From positions 1-6,043 of the forward strand of contig CAMWUS010000089.1 in NCBI GenBank assembly GCA_947177495.1: a stretch of DNA of 6,043 nucleotides, written 5' to 3'. Positions within the stretch are counted from its first letter, which is position 1, and each line of letters opens with the position of its first letter. This DNA is from an uncultured Clostridia bacterium (GTDB lineage Bacteria > Bacillota > Clostridia > Christensenellales > Borkfalkiaceae). Position numbers and translations under genes: made by a program. Below are positions 5,528 to 6,043 of the stretch, in pieces. Under the pieces are notes generated by a model, which saw only the letters and a program-made list of their open reading frames with translations, did no database searches and had not been told where the DNA came from.

Positions 5528-6043
5528 CTATTCTTCGATGATATCTTTAGGCTCTTGTTTTGCTTTTCTTTTGCGGGATTTCTTCTGTGTTTTCGCGTAT
5601 TCTAAAATTTCTTCCGCGTCCGAATTTTTGATTGCGTCAATGCGCTCTACGCCGTCCCACCTCTTCATATACAGCGAAGTATGGTTGCGCGACTTGCTTA
5701 CAAAGTTGTCAAAGTCGTCAAAAAAGTTTGCCAATTTACTTCCCGAACGGGTATCGTCCGTTTTGGAAACGCTTTTCAGTTCGTCCCAGCCGTACAGCGA
5801 CCACGAGGGCGCAAGCAAACGCCTTCTGCCCGCGTAATCGGGCGCGCCGCGCCACCAGAAAGTACTGCAACTTGCAATCCAAATCCCCTCATTTGTTACG
5901 AAAACGTGCTTGGTATATTTCCAGTACCAGAGATGATAAAACAAAATTGCCACGTAGAAAAAGCCGGCAACGGAAGCTAAGATAATGGGAATTAATCTTA
6001 GCATCGACTCCTCTTCGGAATCCATAACGAACAAGCTTACGAG
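5528..6043 (-). CDS. Membrane protein with PH-like cytoplasmic domain, 5' end cut by the window
   Basis: The frame is open to the window edge. The visible part begins LVSLFVM, a hydrophobic run that looks like the end of a first membrane helix. A short acidic loop (DSEEES) follows, then a second helix (LIPIILASVAGFFYVAILF and onward). The next segment, YTKHVFVTNEGIWIAS, is the usual entry into bacterial PH-like domains of two-helix membrane proteins; WDELKSVSKTDD fits a later strand. The C-terminus is strongly basic and then acidic (KKSRKRKAK...DIIEE). Candidate internal starts are TTG 6034, ATG 6025 and ATG 6004. The last has AGAGGAG only 3 nt upstream, but those bases also encode the acidic loop. 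A start upstream of the window is preferred because of the helix remnant. Family assignment is by pattern only and the function is unknown. Confidence 0.7.
   Translation of the reverse strand, partial: LVSLFVMDSEEESMLRLIPIILASVAGFFYVAILFYHLWYWKYTKHVFVTNEGIWIASCSTFWWRGAPDYAGRRRLLAPSWSLYGWDELKSVSKTDDTRSGSKLANFFDDFDNFVSKSRNHTSLYMKRWDGVERIDAIKNSDAEEILEYAKTQKKSRKRKAKQEPKDIIEE

Overview
The window looks like a piece of a mid-GC, low-complexity-tolerant Bacillota genome, most likely an uncultured gut-type Clostridia. The grounds are family content and signal style: XRE regulators, InlB B-type (Listeria-Bacteroides) repeats, BspA-type leucine-rich repeats, sigma-A-like promoters and U-tailed hairpin terminators. 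No taxonomic marker gene is present, so this is inference.

Layout from left to right. Positions 1-140 hold no gene; there is a possible leftward extended -10 element and dense dyad symmetry. A leftward terminator (143-190) ends the dominant gene (204-3917, minus strand, 1237 aa from its ATG). This protein has two tandem XRE helix-turn-helix domains, one membrane segment, then about 1050 residues of predicted outside sequence: seven to nine InlB-type beta-grasp repeats including a recent 134-residue tandem duplication, about six BspA-type LRRs, one more InlB-type repeat and a six-cysteine C-terminal tail. A good promoter (3958-3986) lies just upstream of it. Next comes a 563-bp gene-free interval (3918-4480) with several strong hairpins, including a minus-strand terminator at about 3998-4037 that has no visible gene to terminate. 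A plus-strand gene (4481-5491) encodes a GNAT-like domain fused to a two-helix membrane hairpin and a DUF3592-like domain; its promoter sits so close that the transcript may be leaderless. A compact convergent terminator (5496-5526) separates it from a minus-strand membrane protein (5528 to the window edge) whose 5' end is probably cut off.

The most unusual item is the large HTH-membrane-adhesin protein. It joins DNA-binding domains directly to a long repeat ectodomain, as expected for a one-component, membrane-bound sensor or regulator, but ligand and DNA targets are unknown. All three genes encode membrane proteins with probable cytoplasmic domains. They are not arranged as one operon, so a shared function cannot be claimed from position.
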